From the NCBI RefSeq assembly GCF_900141885.1, contig NZ_FQYY01000003.1, forward strand, positions 1 through 64,000: a stretch of 64,000 nt of DNA, written 5' to 3'. Source of the stretch: Mesonia phycicola (GTDB taxonomy: Bacteria > Bacteroidota > Bacteroidia > Flavobacteriales > Flavobacteriaceae). The position numbers and the translations under genes were made by a program. The notes under the pieces are model-generated. The model ran no database searches. It was given only the letters and a program-made list of their open reading frames with translations, and was not told the DNA's origin. Below, in pieces: positions 54,380-63,860 of this stretch (positions are counted from its first letter, which is position 1; each line of letters begins with the position of its first letter).

Positions 54380-56158
54380 ATGAAATCAAGATTATTACAA
54401 CATATAAATTCTTCACAAGATTTAAAAAAGTTAAGCAAAGAAAATTTACCAGTACTTGCTAAAGAACTTAGAGAATTTATTATTGATATAGTTTCTGCTA
54501 AAGAAGGGCATTTAGGTGCGAGTTTAGGTGTGGTAGAATTAACTATTGCTTTGCATTATTATTTTAATACTCCAGAAGACCTTTTAGTTTGGGATGTAGG
54601 GCACCAAGCTTACGGACATAAAATTTTAACAGGAAGAAGAGATGTTTTTGAAACTAACCGAAAGTTAAACGGACTTAGTGGTTTCCCGAAAAGAGAAGAG
54701 AGTGAATATGATACCTTTGGCGTTGGGCATAGCTCTACCTCTATTTCTGCAGCTTTAGGTATGGCAATAGCATCTAAATTAAACGGAAATATAACTAAAA
54801 AACATATTGCGGTAATTGGGGATGCTTCTATTGCTAGCGGAATGGCTTTTGAAGGTTTAAACCACGCTGGAGTAACCAAAGCTAATTTATGGGTGATTTT
54901 AAATGATAATGCTATTGGTATAGATCCAAGCGTTGGTGCTTTAAAAGAATACCTTTCTAAATCTAAAATTGGAGTAAAGTCTAAGCAACATAATATGATT
55001 GAAGCTTTAAATTTTCACTATTCAGGGCCAATAGACGGTCATGATTTTGAAGCTATTTTAGAAGCTTTTAAACAATTAGAAAAAGTAGAAGGTCCTAAAT
55101 TTTTACACATTATCACCAAAAAAGGAAAAGGGCTACAGCAAGCTGAAGAAAATCAAGTGGTTTATCACGCCCCAGGTAAATTTGATAAAATCACAGGTGA
55201 ATTACTTCCGAAGAATAATAAAAACCTGCCTCCTAAATTTCAAGATGTATTTGGATTAACATTGGTAGAATTAGCTAAACAAAATAAAGACATTATAGGG
55301 ATTACTCCCGCAATGCCAACTGGAAGTTCTTTAAAATTTATGATGTCTGAATTTCCCGACCGTGCTTTTGATGTAGGTATTGCAGAGCAACATGCGGTAA
55401 CTTTAGCAGCAGGAATGGCTACACAAGGTAAAATAGTTTTTTGCACTATTTACTCTACCTTTTTACAACGTGCTTATGATCAAGTAATTCATGATGTTGC
55501 TTTGCAAAATTTACCCGTCATTTTTTGTATTGATAGAGCTGGTTTGGTTGGAGAAGATGGAGCTACTCATCACGGAGTTTTTGATATTGCTTATTTACGC
55601 TCTATTCCCAATTTAATGATAGCGACTCCTGCTAATGAAGTAGAATTACGTAATCTTTTGTATACTGCATCTTTAGGTTTATCCAATCCTATTGCTATTA
55701 GATACCCTCGTGGCAGAGGTTCTATTATAAACTGGCAAAACGATTTTAAAAAAGTTGCTATAGGAAAAGGAAAACTTTTAAAAACAGGAACCAAAGTGGC
55801 TATTATCTCTATAGGTACTATTAAAACAGAAGTTGAAAAAGCAATCTCTTTACTAGATCATACAGAAAAAGTGGCGCATTACGATTTAGGTTTTATTAAA
55901 CCTTTGGATAAAAAGTTATTGACTGATATTTTTAAACAATATTCAACCATATTTACAATTGAAGACGGAGTAATTTCTGGCGGAGGAGGAGAAGCTATCG
56001 TTAGCTTTGCACAACAGCATCAATTTACTTCTACCGTGGTTAATTTAGGTATTCCAGATAAATTCATAGAGCAAGGTTCTACAGAAGAATTACGTGAAAT
56101 AGCAGGTATTTCAGCTAATAAAATAGTAGAAAAAATTCGTGAATATATATCATTATAA
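54380..56158 (+). CDS. dxs: 1-deoxy-D-xylulose-5-phosphate synthase
   Basis: 592 residues. First enzyme of the MEP isoprenoid pathway, TPP-dependent. Motifs: GHQAYGHKILTGRR, GDASIASGMAFEGLNHAGVT then LNDN for TPP/Mg, GIAEQHAVTLAAGMA with the catalytic Glu, and a transketolase C-domain. It is shorter than the E. coli protein (about 620) but normal for flavobacteria. Confidence 0.95.
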   Translation: MKSRLLQHINSSQDLKKLSKENLPVLAKELREFIIDIVSAKEGHLGASLGVVELTIALHYYFNTPEDLLVWDVGHQAYGHKILTGRRDVFETNRKLNGLSGFPKREESEYDTFGVGHSSTSISAALGMAIASKLNGNITKKHIAVIGDASIASGMAFEGLNHAGVTKANLWVILNDNAIGIDPSVGALKEYLSKSKIGVKSKQHNMIEALNFHYSGPIDGHDFEAILEAFKQLEKVEGPKFLHIITKKGKGLQQAEENQVVYHAPGKFDKITGELLPKNNKNLPPKFQDVFGLTLVELAKQNKDIIGITPAMPTGSSLKFMMSEFPDRAFDVGIAEQHAVTLAAGMATQGKIVFCTIYSTFLQRAYDQVIHDVALQNLPVIFCIDRAGLVGEDGATHHGVFDIAYLRSIPNLMIATPANEVELRNLLYTASLGLSNPIAIRYPRGRGSIINWQNDFKKVAIGKGKLLKTGTKVAIISIGTIKTEVEKAISLLDHTEKVAHYDLGFIKPLDKKLLTDIFKQYSTIFTIEDGVISGGGGEAIVSFAQQHQFTSTVVNLGIPDKFIEQGSTEELREIAGISANKIVEKIREYISL

Positions 56159-56225
56159 TCTGTATTTTAATTATAGCATTTCTTTAAGATTAACTTATTT
56201 TGGTTGACTTATCTTTAAATAAAAA

Positions 56226-57197
56226 ATGAAAGCTATAGTTATTACTGAAGCTGGCGGTCCAGAAGTTTTACAATTGCAAGAAGTAGAAAAACCTCTACCT
56301 AATGCTCAAGAAGTTTTAATTAAAGTAGAAGCTGCTGGTGTAAACCGAAGTGATATTTTAACGCGAGAACAACCAGATGCCTACGGAAGCAATACTCCTA
56401 TTACCAAAATACCAGGTTTAGAAGTTGCAGGAACTATTGTAGATCTTGGAAAAAATGTTAATCAGTTTAGCTTACAAGATAAAGTTTGTGCTTTGGTAGC
56501 AGGTAATGCTTATGCAGAATATATTTGTGTAGACCAACGCCTTTGCCTACCAATCCCTGAGAATTTAAATTTTGAAGAAGCTGCTTGTTTACCAGAGGCA
56601 ATTTTTACTATTTGGTTTAATTTATTTCAGCAAGCACAGCTTAAAAGCGGAGAAAATCTATTAGTACACGGCGGTACTAGTGGTGTGGGAGTAATGGGTT
56701 TACAAATTGCTCAAGCTTTAGGCATTACTACTTATGCAACTGCAGGATCAGAAAAAAAAATTGCATTTTTAAAAGAGATTGGAGTAACCAAAGCAATTAA
56801 TTATAAAAAAGAAGATTTTGAAATAGCCCTCAAAGAGGTACCTCTTGATGTTATTTTGGATATGGTTGGTGGTGATTACACAGATAAAAATTTAGAATTA
56901 CTACAATTAAAAGGTAGACTCGTTAATATTAATGCTATGAAATCTGCACAAGTGTCTATTAATTTATGGAAAGTTATCTCTAAAAATTTAACCATTACTG
57001 GCAGTTTATTAAAACCTCAACCAATAAAAGTTAAATCAGAAATAGGTAAAGCGATAAAAGAAAATATTTGGCCCTTGCTAACTTCTAAAAAAGTTAAACC
57101 ATACATTTATAAAATATTTCCTTTAAATGAAGCGTCTAAAGCACATCAGCTTATGGAGAGTAGTGACCATATTGGTAAAATTATTTTAAAACCCTAA
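56226..57197 (+). CDS. NAD(P)H:quinone oxidoreductase, zinc-type alcohol dehydrogenase superfamily
   Basis: 323 residues. N-terminal GroES fold (GVNRSDILTREQPDAYG). Nucleotide motif VHGGTSGVGVMGLQIAQALG (about 145-165) and GSEKKIAFLKEIGVTKAINY. No zinc cysteines are seen, consistent with the quinone oxidoreductase branch (PIG3/QOR-like). Confidence 0.92.
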   Translation: MKAIVITEAGGPEVLQLQEVEKPLPNAQEVLIKVEAAGVNRSDILTREQPDAYGSNTPITKIPGLEVAGTIVDLGKNVNQFSLQDKVCALVAGNAYAEYICVDQRLCLPIPENLNFEEAACLPEAIFTIWFNLFQQAQLKSGENLLVHGGTSGVGVMGLQIAQALGITTYATAGSEKKIAFLKEIGVTKAINYKKEDFEIALKEVPLDVILDMVGGDYTDKNLELLQLKGRLVNINAMKSAQVSINLWKVISKNLTITGSLLKPQPIKVKSEIGKAIKENIWPLLTSKKVKPYIYKIFPLNEASKAHQLMESSDHIGKIILKP

Positions 57198-58363
57198 ACA
57201 TACTTTTTAGCTACACGCTTTCTATTAATCATTACTGCAATACAAAAAAGTGCTCCCATAAAAGCCATAACTGCTCCCACTGCTTGTGGTGATGTATAGC
57301 CTAAACCTCTAGCTATTGGTATGCCTCCCAAAAAAGCTCCGATAGCATTGCCTATATTAAAACCTGCTTGCATCGCAGCAGAAGCCAACATTTCTGCTCC
57401 CTTTGCAGATTTTATCATAAGCATTTGTATAGGTGCTACTACAGAAAATGCAACCGCTCCAGTTACAAAACTCATTATTAAAGATAATAATTGATTTTCT
57501 GCTACAATCATTACAGTTAACAAACAAAGTACCATAACAAATAATAAAACCATACCTGCCTTTACAGGTGAAATTACATCTGCCAATTTACCACCAGCAA
57601 AATTACCTACCGTCATCCCTACTCCTACTCCCATTAATATAAAAGTAATACTAGACTTCTCAAAACCACTAACATCTGTTAAAAGAGGAGTTATATAACT
57701 AAACCAAGCAAAAAAACCACCAGTACCTATTGCTGTGGTTAATAGCACTAACCAAGGTTCTAAATGTAAAAAAACTTTTAAACCATCTTTAGGCTTTTCT
57801 TCTGTGTTTTTTTCTATAGATGGCATCCAAAAGATTAAAGATAAAATTGCAAGCAAGCCAATAGCTGCTACAATAATAAAGCTATACCTCCAAGAAATTG
57901 CTTGCCCCACATATGTGCCTAACGGTATACCTATAATATTAGCAAAAGTCAATCCGCTAAACATAATTGCCACTGCACTAGCTTCTTTACCTTCTTTAGC
58001 TAACTTACCAGCAACCACCGCACCTACTCCAAAAAAAGCCCCATGCGGTAAGCCAGATAATAATCTTGTAAAGAGAAAAAAGTTATAAGAAGGCACAATA
58101 ATAGATAAACCATTAAATACGGTAAACAAAACCATTAAACCTATTAGTATTTTTTTTGGCGAAAAACTTCCTGCAATAAGTACCAATAACGGAGCACCAA
58201 TAACCACCCCAAGTGCATACGAAGAAATTAAATAACCTGCTTCTGGAATAGTTACATTTAAATCTTGAGCAATATCTGGTAACAAGCCCATCATCATAAA
58301 CTCTGTCATCCCAATACCAAAACCACCTATTGCTAGTGTGATTAAACTTTTCTGTATATTCAT
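57194..58363 (-). CDS. MFS transporter, AraJ/DHA1-like
   Basis: 389 residues with 12 membrane helices. Start GIGMTEFMMMGLLPDIAQDL is typical of the AraJ/sugar efflux or drug export branch, with GAPLLVLIAGSFSPKKILIG (motif A) and LSGLPHGAFFGVGAVVAGKL. It overlaps the oxidoreductase end by 4 bp tail to tail. Substrate unknown. Confidence 0.9.
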   Translation of the reverse strand: MNIQKSLITLAIGGFGIGMTEFMMMGLLPDIAQDLNVTIPEAGYLISSYALGVVIGAPLLVLIAGSFSPKKILIGLMVLFTVFNGLSIIVPSYNFFLFTRLLSGLPHGAFFGVGAVVAGKLAKEGKEASAVAIMFSGLTFANIIGIPLGTYVGQAISWRYSFIIVAAIGLLAILSLIFWMPSIEKNTEEKPKDGLKVFLHLEPWLVLLTTAIGTGGFFAWFSYITPLLTDVSGFEKSSITFILMGVGVGMTVGNFAGGKLADVISPVKAGMVLLFVMVLCLLTVMIVAENQLLSLIMSFVTGAVAFSVVAPIQMLMIKSAKGAEMLASAAMQAGFNIGNAIGAFLGGIPIARGLGYTSPQAVGAVMAFMGALFCIAVMINRKRVAKKYV

Positions 58364-58464
58364 ATTGCTTCATTTTGAAGCTACAAATGTAATTTGAATA
58401 AATGAAACTTATAATTTCATTTATATTTAATTTTACTTACTATTAAAAACAGCTAAGTTCTTTT

Positions 58465-58836
58465 TTAAATAATATAAGGTTTTATGAGTTCTCTAATTTT
58501 TTCTTTGGTAAGAGGCTTAACTAAATAGTCTTCAATAATTGAGTATTTTTTTGCTTTTTCTTTATCTGAATACGCTATAGAAGAAGTAGTGAGGTATATT
58601 TTTGAGTTTTTAAACTTTTTTTCTTCTATATTATCTAAAAACTTCCATCCATTCATTTTAGGCATATTAATGTCTAGTAGTATTATCTCTGAAGTACAAG
58701 TGTTTTCTTTATAAAAATTAAAAGCATCTTCTCCGTTACAAAATACTTTTACAGTGATATTTGCATCTATTTTAGAAATTAGCTTTCTCATTAATAACTG
58801 ATAGATTTTATCATCATCTATAATACATATCTTCAT
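58465..58836 (-). CDS. Single-domain response regulator
   Basis: 123 residues, receiver only: acidic pocket IIDDDKIYQ, phosphoacceptor Asp in ILLDINMPKMNGWKF, Thr/Ser in LTTSS and Lys in VKPLTKE. No output domain. It follows the histidine kinase by 2 bp and must act through protein contact or as a phosphate relay. Confidence 0.93.
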   Translation of the reverse strand: MKICIIDDDKIYQLLMRKLISKIDANITVKVFCNGEDAFNFYKENTCTSEIILLDINMPKMNGWKFLDNIEEKKFKNSKIYLTTSSIAYSDKEKAKKYSIIEDYLVKPLTKEKIRELIKPYII

Positions 58837-58838
58837 AG

Positions 58839-61157
58839 CTATTTTTTAAAATAAAGCGTAAATTCTGAACCTTCTGTTAATTCACTTTTAACTTCTATTT
58901 TACCTCCCATAGATTGCATTTGATTGTTACTTACAAATAGACTTATACCTCTTGAGTTTTTAAAATCTTTAAAAGTACTATACATCCCTAAAATATCACT
59001 ATTATTAGTTTCTAGATCCATCCCTCTTCCATTATCTTCAACCTTTACAATTTTATAACTTTTATTTTCTTGATAAGTTAGCTTGATTTCAGATTTCACA
59101 TCTGGGTTAGAGAATTTAATTACATTAGATATTATATTTAGAAGTATGCTTTCAAGATAAGAAGAATTAAAACTGATTGTTGCATCTCTAGGTATTTCAT
59201 TAATAATGTAGATACGATTTACTTTTATTTCTCTTTTTAAAATATTTTCTACTTTTTTTATAAACGGAAAGAGTGGAACATTTTCTATAATACCTTCTTT
59301 ATCTTGCCTTACTCTTACCACTTCATTTAAATCACTTAAGGTTTCATCTAAAGATTTGGTTACATTTTCAAGTAAGTTAAACATTTGAAGTTCTTCTTCT
59401 TTATCGTCTATATCTTTTATTAATTCAATAATACCTTGAATATTACTGGAGTGAGCTCTTAAATTATGAGATATTATATAGGAGAAGTTTAAAAACCTTT
59501 CGTTTTGTTCTACCACCATTTGGTAGGAGTGTTGTAAATTTATTAGTATTTCTTTTTTATCTGTAATATCTAGAAGAGTACCTTTAATCTTAGCTAGTTC
59601 TCCAAAATCATTAAGATCACAGTCTACTCTTGCTAGCATGTGTTTGACTTTGTTATCTTCAGTTTTAATTCTACCTTCAAATGTAGATCCTTTTCTAGTA
59701 GAAAGAATATTTCGTAACTGTTGTTCATACTCTTCTACATCATCTTCATGTACAGAATTAGCTATTAAATTTCTAGTAAGCTGTGTGTTTTTATCAAAGC
59801 CAAAAAGCTCATACATCTCATTAGACCAAGTTATACTATCACTAGCTAAATCCCACTCCCAGTAACCTAATTTAGATAATCTAATAGCCATTTCCATTTG
59901 GCTACGTAAATCTTTTAGCTTCTTCTCAGATAGTTTCTTTTCTGTAATATCTTCAATTAATAAAATATGAGTTTTCCTGTTGTTTAGGTTTAAGGTAGAG
60001 TTAATTACTCTAACACAAATCTCTGACTTATTTTTACAAATTAAATGACCTTCAAATTTTTCATGATCAAGTATATTACTATAAACATCATGATTAGTTT
60101 TAATTAAATCTGAAAATCTAAAATTTGTTACCTCAGCAAAAGTAAATCCTGTACTATTTAAAAACTTACCATTTACTTCTATTAATTGTTCATTTTCGTC
60201 TAAATGAACTACACTTAAGCCTACTTCTTGAAAGATTGCTCTATATTTAATTTCAGAATTTAGTAGTTTTCTTGTTTGTAATCTAATATGATGCTGTAAC
60301 TGAGCAGGTTTCTTTAAAATTAAAAAGGTTAAAAACGCAAATAATAGTGCTAAGAATAAACCAAAAATCACAAATGGAGATAATATTAAATAATGGGTTT
60401 TATGATTAATATTTATTAAATATATCTCCCATCCTGCATCTTCTACTCTAAGCTTTATTGCATTATTTATATCAAAATTTTCTTGAGGCGCATTAAAAAA
60501 TTCTCTCTCTCCTGTATTAGGGTTTATTTTACTCAAGAAAGCGTGGTAACCATCTTTATTGAGTCTTCTCATTCCAGATTTTTTCAAGAAAGTATCTAAA
60601 TCTATAATTACAGCAGAAAATCCCCAAAATTGATTATCAATAAAAATGGGTAATCTACCAATAATACCTAACCCCTTTTGCTTAAAGTAAAACGGACCTG
60701 CAAAATACATTTTACCTTGTTCAATTGTATATAAAGCTTCTTTTTTAGAAATTTCATACTCTAATACATTAAGGCCCAACGCCTCATTATTTCTTTCATA
60801 CGGATAAACATAGTTAATAACACCATCTTTAGCCATCTCTACCCCATTAATATTAGGATTAGAGTTTAGAAGTTTTTTTGCTACCTCATCAAAATCTTTT
60901 GGGTTACCTTCTAAATCTATAGTTAAAGCTAAAGATAACGTCGTAACATAACTACTTTTTAAAATTTGATCTATATTATCTTCTACTCTTCTTAATTTCT
61001 GTGCTAAAGCACGTTCTTTTTCATTATTTTTTATAGTACTATCTTTTACTGCAATCAAAATAGATAAAAAAAGAATAACGCAAAAAGCAATCAATGCCAT
61101 TAATTTAGGATGATTGTAGAACCAATTATCAAAGTATTGATTATCCTTTGGTATCAT
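58839..61157 (-). CDS. CHASE-PAS sensor histidine kinase
   Basis: 772 residues. TM helix at about 17-35, a periplasmic CHASE domain (about 60-230, VYPYERNNEALGLNVLEYEI), second TM (FVIFGLFLALLFAFLTFLIL), and PAS domains (YRAIFQEVGLSVVHLDENEQ; LGYWEWDLASDSITWSNEMY). The dimerisation region carries SHNLRAHSSNIQG with phospho-His. The HATPase motifs are LLNIISNVIKFSN, EDNGRGMD and SRGISLFV. Its signal is unknown. Confidence 0.93.
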   Translation of the reverse strand: MIPKDNQYFDNWFYNHPKLMALIAFCVILFLSILIAVKDSTIKNNEKERALAQKLRRVEDNIDQILKSSYVTTLSLALTIDLEGNPKDFDEVAKKLLNSNPNINGVEMAKDGVINYVYPYERNNEALGLNVLEYEISKKEALYTIEQGKMYFAGPFYFKQKGLGIIGRLPIFIDNQFWGFSAVIIDLDTFLKKSGMRRLNKDGYHAFLSKINPNTGEREFFNAPQENFDINNAIKLRVEDAGWEIYLININHKTHYLILSPFVIFGLFLALLFAFLTFLILKKPAQLQHHIRLQTRKLLNSEIKYRAIFQEVGLSVVHLDENEQLIEVNGKFLNSTGFTFAEVTNFRFSDLIKTNHDVYSNILDHEKFEGHLICKNKSEICVRVINSTLNLNNRKTHILLIEDITEKKLSEKKLKDLRSQMEMAIRLSKLGYWEWDLASDSITWSNEMYELFGFDKNTQLTRNLIANSVHEDDVEEYEQQLRNILSTRKGSTFEGRIKTEDNKVKHMLARVDCDLNDFGELAKIKGTLLDITDKKEILINLQHSYQMVVEQNERFLNFSYIISHNLRAHSSNIQGIIELIKDIDDKEEELQMFNLLENVTKSLDETLSDLNEVVRVRQDKEGIIENVPLFPFIKKVENILKREIKVNRIYIINEIPRDATISFNSSYLESILLNIISNVIKFSNPDVKSEIKLTYQENKSYKIVKVEDNGRGMDLETNNSDILGMYSTFKDFKNSRGISLFVSNNQMQSMGGKIEVKSELTEGSEFTLYFKK

Positions 61158-61303
61158 ATGTAGTTAGGTAGTGAGGGTTATAAGTTAATAAATTTAACTA
61201 ATACTACCAATTATGCAAATAAACAGTTAAACTATTTTATTAATATAAAGGTTTCTAATATAGAAATAGTTGTTTTACCTTTAAAAATCAACAATATAAA
61301 ATT

Positions 61304-61639
61304 ATGGCTAAAAATTATTACGATCCTTCAGATTTAAGAAAATTTGGAGAAATAACAGAGTGGAGCGAAGAATTAGGTGAAAAATTTTTTGATTACTACG
61401 GAAGTGTTTTTAAAGAAGGTGCTCTTTCTGCTAGAGAAAAATCTTTAATTGCATTAGCAGTTGCACATGTGGTTAAATGCCCCTATTGCATAGATGCTTA
61501 TACTAAAGATGGTCTAGAACGAGGTATTACAAAAGAAGAAATGATGGAAGCAGTACACGCTGGCGCTGCTATAGAAAGTGGAGCAACCTTAGTACACGGT
61601 GTACAAATGATGAATAAGTATAAAAAACTATCGATGTAA
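61304..61639 (+). CDS. AhpD-like carboxymuconolactone decarboxylase family protein of the arsenosugar cluster
   Basis: 111 residues with VKCPYCIDAYTKDGLERG (CxxC with acidic partner) and AVHAGAAIESGATLVHG. This type is annotated as arsenosugar biosynthesis-associated peroxidase-like protein when next to arsS, as here (60 bp upstream). Role in the pathway not proven. Confidence 0.88.
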   Translation: MAKNYYDPSDLRKFGEITEWSEELGEKFFDYYGSVFKEGALSAREKSLIALAVAHVVKCPYCIDAYTKDGLERGITKEEMMEAVHAGAAIESGATLVHGVQMMNKYKKLSM

Positions 61640-61699
61640 GTTTTACAAAACTGAAGAGACTTAATATTCGTTATATAGTTAAGAAGCAACAAAAAATTT

Positions 61700-62755
61700 A
61701 TGAGTACAAAATCACTTTCAGCAAGAAAAAACGACTTATCAATTCCTCAAAAACAATTAGAATATTTAAATGATGGATTATTTGCTGAAGGTGAATTACC
61801 TACTTTTAAACATAAGCTAGAGCAAGAAAACAGCTTTCCGCTGCAACCAAAGCCTTTAGAAATACTGCAGATTAATTTAGGGTATATGTGCAACCAAGTT
61901 TGCTCTCATTGCCACGTAGATGCAGGGCCAGACCGTAAAGAAATTATGACCGTAGAAACCATGCAGCATTGCCTACAGGCAATTAAAACTACGGGAGCAC
62001 ATACTTTAGATTTAACTGGTGGCGCACCAGAGATGAACCCCAACTTTAGGTGGTTTGTAGAAGAAGCTTCTAAAGCTGGAATCAAAGATTTTATTGTACG
62101 CTCTAACCTTACCATTATTGTGGCCAATAAAAAATACTACGATTTACCAGAGTTTTTTAAAAAACATAATGTGCACGTAGTTTCATCTCTACCATTTTAT
62201 AAAAGAGAAAAAACCGACAAGCAGCGTGGCAAAGGCGTTTTTGACAAATCTATACAAGCCTTACAAATGTTAAATGCTGTAGGTTATGGTAAAGAAGGTA
62301 GCGGTTTAAAATTAGACTTAGTTTATAACCCTTCTGGAGCTTTTTTACCTAAAGACCAAACTGCGATGGAAAGTGATTTTAAAACTGCTTTAAAAGAAGA
62401 TTTCGATATCGAATTTAATAGTCTTTTTGCAATCACTAATTTGCCTATTAGTCGATTTTTAGAGTATTTAATAGCTTCTGATAATTATGAAGATTATATG
62501 TATGAGCTGGTAAATGCCTACAACCCTACTGCGGTACAAAATGTAATGTGCAGAAACACCCTTTCTGTTAGTTGGGACGGTTGGCTGTACGATTGTGATT
62601 TTAACCAAATGCTAGAGCTAAAAGTAAACAGCAAGGTAAAACATATTAGTAATTATAATGAAGAAGCTGTACAAAACAGAAATATAATTGTTTCTCAACA
62701 TTGTTACGGTTGCACTGCTGGTGCAGGAAGTAGTTGTCAAGGTACTGTAGCATAA
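61700..62755 (+). CDS. arsS: Arsenosugar biosynthesis radical SAM protein
   Basis: 351 residues. [4Fe-4S] motif CNQVCSHC (C-x3-C-x2-C) in LGYMCNQVCSHCHVDAG, SAM-binding LDLTGGAPEMNPNFRWFVEE, and a DUF3641 C-terminus with CYGCTAGAGSSCQG near the end. It is known to link dimethylarsenate with a 5'-deoxyadenosyl group on the path to arsenosugars. Overlaps no neighbour; the next gene begins 1 bp later. Confidence 0.94.
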   Translation: MSTKSLSARKNDLSIPQKQLEYLNDGLFAEGELPTFKHKLEQENSFPLQPKPLEILQINLGYMCNQVCSHCHVDAGPDRKEIMTVETMQHCLQAIKTTGAHTLDLTGGAPEMNPNFRWFVEEASKAGIKDFIVRSNLTIIVANKKYYDLPEFFKKHNVHVVSSLPFYKREKTDKQRGKGVFDKSIQALQMLNAVGYGKEGSGLKLDLVYNPSGAFLPKDQTAMESDFKTALKEDFDIEFNSLFAITNLPISRFLEYLIASDNYEDYMYELVNAYNPTAVQNVMCRNTLSVSWDGWLYDCDFNQMLELKVNSKVKHISNYNEEAVQNRNIIVSQHCYGCTAGAGSSCQGTVA

Positions 62756-62756
62756 T

Positions 62757-63251
62757 ATGAAACTCTTTAAAATTTTAATTCTCTTTATAAGTATTACTAG
62801 TACCGCACAAAAATCTGTGCAAGATGTGCTAGAAAAATACAATTCTCATTCTATACCTTATATTTCTGTAGAGCAACTAAAAGCTATTCAGCAAAAAGAC
62901 AGCGTAATTTTATTAGATGCTCGCGAACCCGAAGAATTTCAGGTAAGTCATTTAAAAAATGCCAAATACGTTGGATTTAAAAATTTTTCTTCAGAAGAAA
63001 TTCAGCAACAATTTCCAGATAAAAATCAACCTATTGTAGTGTATTGCTCTTTAGGCGTTCGATCAGAAAAAATTGGAGAAAAGCTTCAAAAGTTAGGTTA
63101 TAAAAATATTCAGAATTTATACGGCGGAATTTTTGAATGGACCAACAATTATTACCCTGTATACAACTCTACCAATAAAGAAACCGACACCGTACACGCA
63201 TTTAACAAAAAATGGTCTAAATGGCTTAAAAACGCTGAAAAAGTTTACTAA
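62757..63251 (+). CDS. Secreted rhodanese-domain protein
   Basis: 164 residues with signal peptide (LFKILILFISITSTAQ). Single rhodanese domain: ILLDAREPEEFQVSHLKNAK and active Cys loop YCSLGVRSEKIG. It is commonly found in the arsenosugar cluster, though a periplasmic sulfurtransferase there is not explained. Confidence 0.88.
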   Translation: MKLFKILILFISITSTAQKSVQDVLEKYNSHSIPYISVEQLKAIQQKDSVILLDAREPEEFQVSHLKNAKYVGFKNFSSEEIQQQFPDKNQPIVVYCSLGVRSEKIGEKLQKLGYKNIQNLYGGIFEWTNNYYPVYNSTNKETDTVHAFNKKWSKWLKNAEKVY

Positions 63252-63860
63252 ATGAAATCGAAAAACCTGTTAATTATATTTACTAAAAACCCAGAATTGG
63301 GTAAATGTAAAACCAGATTAGCTAAAAGTATAGGAGATATTTCTGCCTTAGAAATATATAAATATTTATTACAGCATACCGCAACAGTAACTAAAAAAAT
63401 AGAAGCTGAAAAAGAAGTTTTTTATAGCCAAGCACCTATAGAAAATGACAATTTCTCTTCTACTTATTTTTTAAAGAAAACCCAAACAGGTGCAGATTTA
63501 GGCGAAAAGATGAGTAACGCCTTTCTACAAGGTTTCTCAAACAAATATGAGAAAGTAGTGATTATAGGTAGTGATTTATATGATCTTGAAACTGCAGATA
63601 TACAAGAGGCTTTTCTTCAATTAGAAAAATTAGACTACGTAATAGGACCAGCAAAAGATGGCGGCTATTATTTATTAGGAATGAATAAATTTACGCCTGA
63701 AATTTTTCAGCAAATCAACTGGAGTACTTCTACAGTTTTAGAAGAAACCCTTCAATTATTAAAAAATAAAAAAGTAGTTTTATTACAAGAAAAAAACGAT
63801 ATAGATACCATAGAAGATATTAAACATATTAATGTCTTTCAACAATACATAAACAAATGA
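63252..63860 (+). CDS. Arsenosugar biosynthesis glycosyltransferase, TIGR04282 type
   Basis: 202 residues, GT-A-like. Nucleotide motif FTKNPELGKCKTRLAK, IIGSDLYDLETADIQEAF (metal motif) and GPAKDGGYYLLGM. Begins at the base after the rhodanese stop and overlaps the next gene by 4 bp (ATGA). Confidence 0.92.
   Translation: MKSKNLLIIFTKNPELGKCKTRLAKSIGDISALEIYKYLLQHTATVTKKIEAEKEVFYSQAPIENDNFSSTYFLKKTQTGADLGEKMSNAFLQGFSNKYEKVVIIGSDLYDLETADIQEAFLQLEKLDYVIGPAKDGGYYLLGMNKFTPEIFQQINWSTSTVLEETLQLLKNKKVVLLQEKNDIDTIEDIKHINVFQQYINK

Noticed and set aside
57735-58088. 117-codon ORF on the plus strand
   Set aside because: Antisense to the MFS transporter, whose membrane-protein sequence explains the open frame.
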